From assembly GCA_028698535.1 (NCBI GenBank), contig JAQVDA010000040.1, forward strand, positions 1-6,610: DNA of 6,610 nt, given 5' to 3'. This DNA comes from Bacilli bacterium. GTDB taxonomy: Bacteria; Bacillota_I; Bacilli_A; RF39; UBA660. The position numbers were made by a program, and so were the translations under genes. Shown here piece by piece: positions 6,340 to 6,610 of this stretch. The notes below the pieces were generated by a model, which was not told the origin of the DNA, did not search any database, and saw nothing but the letters and a program-made list of their open reading frames with translations. Within the stretch, counting starts at the first letter, position 1; each line of letters opens with the position of its first letter.

Positions 6340-6594
6340 AGTATTTATCTTTTTCGCTAAACGGGCTTTATTACGGGCGCCGGTATTTTTATGAATAACA
6401 CCCTTTTTAATGGCTTTATCAATTCTTTTATGCGCTGTGGCTAATAAATCTGTCATTTTTTCTTTTGGGGTATCAATTAAGGCTTTTTCTATCTTTTTAA
6501 TCGCTGTTCGCATACTAGATTTATACATGTTATTTAAAACTTTCGCTTTGGTAGCTGTTTTTACCCTTTTTTTAGCACTTTTTATATTCGGCAT
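6331..6594 (-). CDS. rpsT: 30S ribosomal protein S20
   Basis: S20 binds 16S rRNA directly as an early assembly protein of the small subunit. The product is 87 residues, the usual size, very lysine-rich, and has the family features: MPNIKSAKKRVKT at the start, a long helical middle, and KGVIHKNTGARNKARLAKKIN near the end. The start at 6594 is supported by GGAGGTGA (6606 to 6599) four bases upstream, the longest Shine-Dalgarno match in the window, as fits a highly expressed gene. Only 16 bases of leader are present, so its promoter and any S20 autoregulatory structure lie outside. It is followed by a clear intrinsic terminator and then the transglutaminase-like gene on the same strand. Confidence 0.97.
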   Translation of the reverse strand: MPNIKSAKKRVKTATKAKVLNNMYKSSMRTAIKKIEKALIDTPKEKMTDLLATAHKRIDKAIKKGVIHKNTGARNKARLAKKINTKE

Positions 6595-6598
6595 TCTT

Positions 6599-6606
6599 TC
6601 ACCTCC
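6599..6606 (-). promoter_or_regulatory. Strong Shine-Dalgarno sequence of rpsT
   Basis: GGAGGTGA at 6606 to 6599 is complementary to eight bases of the usual 16S rRNA 3' end and sits four bases from the ATG. It is the only site in the window with a full GGAGG; the other genes show mainly the GGTGA half. Confidence 0.85.
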
Positions 6607-6610
6607 ATGT

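Overview
This is a strongly AT-rich window whose protein families, Shine-Dalgarno type and gene order suggest a low-GC Firmicutes/Bacilli lineage, probably an uncultured, compact-genome group of the RF39 / Acholeplasma-like kind. That placement is inference. TGA acts as a normal stop: uvrC and the pilin gene end in TGA, and every long reading frame is intact when TGA is read as stop. This argues against the Mycoplasma/Spiroplasma code, in which TGA encodes Trp.

Layout, left to right: (1) the N-terminal three-quarters of a YigZ/IMPACT-family gene on the minus strand, cut by the window edge; (2) a 72-base divergent promoter region with a 26-bp near-perfect palindrome over the uvrC -10 element; (3) a tightly packed plus-strand block of uvrC, a small type IV pilin-like prepilin gene, mutL and miaA; (4) converging on it after a 7-base gap, a membrane-anchored transglutaminase-like gene on the minus strand; (5) rpsT (ribosomal protein S20), also minus strand, with a clear intrinsic terminator.

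Most of the content is housekeeping. UvrC performs the dual incision of nucleotide excision repair, MutL is the mismatch-repair endonuclease/mediator, MiaA isopentenylates A37 of tRNAs reading UNN codons, and S20 is a small-subunit primary rRNA-binding protein. The block is therefore a DNA-repair/tRNA-modification cluster with one unexpected member, a single prepilin with a textbook class III leader lying between uvrC and mutL. No mobile element, CRISPR array, tRNA, rRNA or riboswitch was seen, and no intergenic stretch exceeds 100 bases.

The less ordinary signals are at the level of expression. All seven genes use a Shine-Dalgarno sequence built on GGTGA, three to four bases from the start codon. 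In three genes that seem to have their own promoter, a -10-like hexamer ends exactly six bases before GGTGAT, which predicts mRNAs beginning at or next to the Shine-Dalgarno sequence. mutL and miaA lie in the same reading frame, separated only by one TAA stop, with miaA starting at TTG. I see no convincing case for a wholly new system here.
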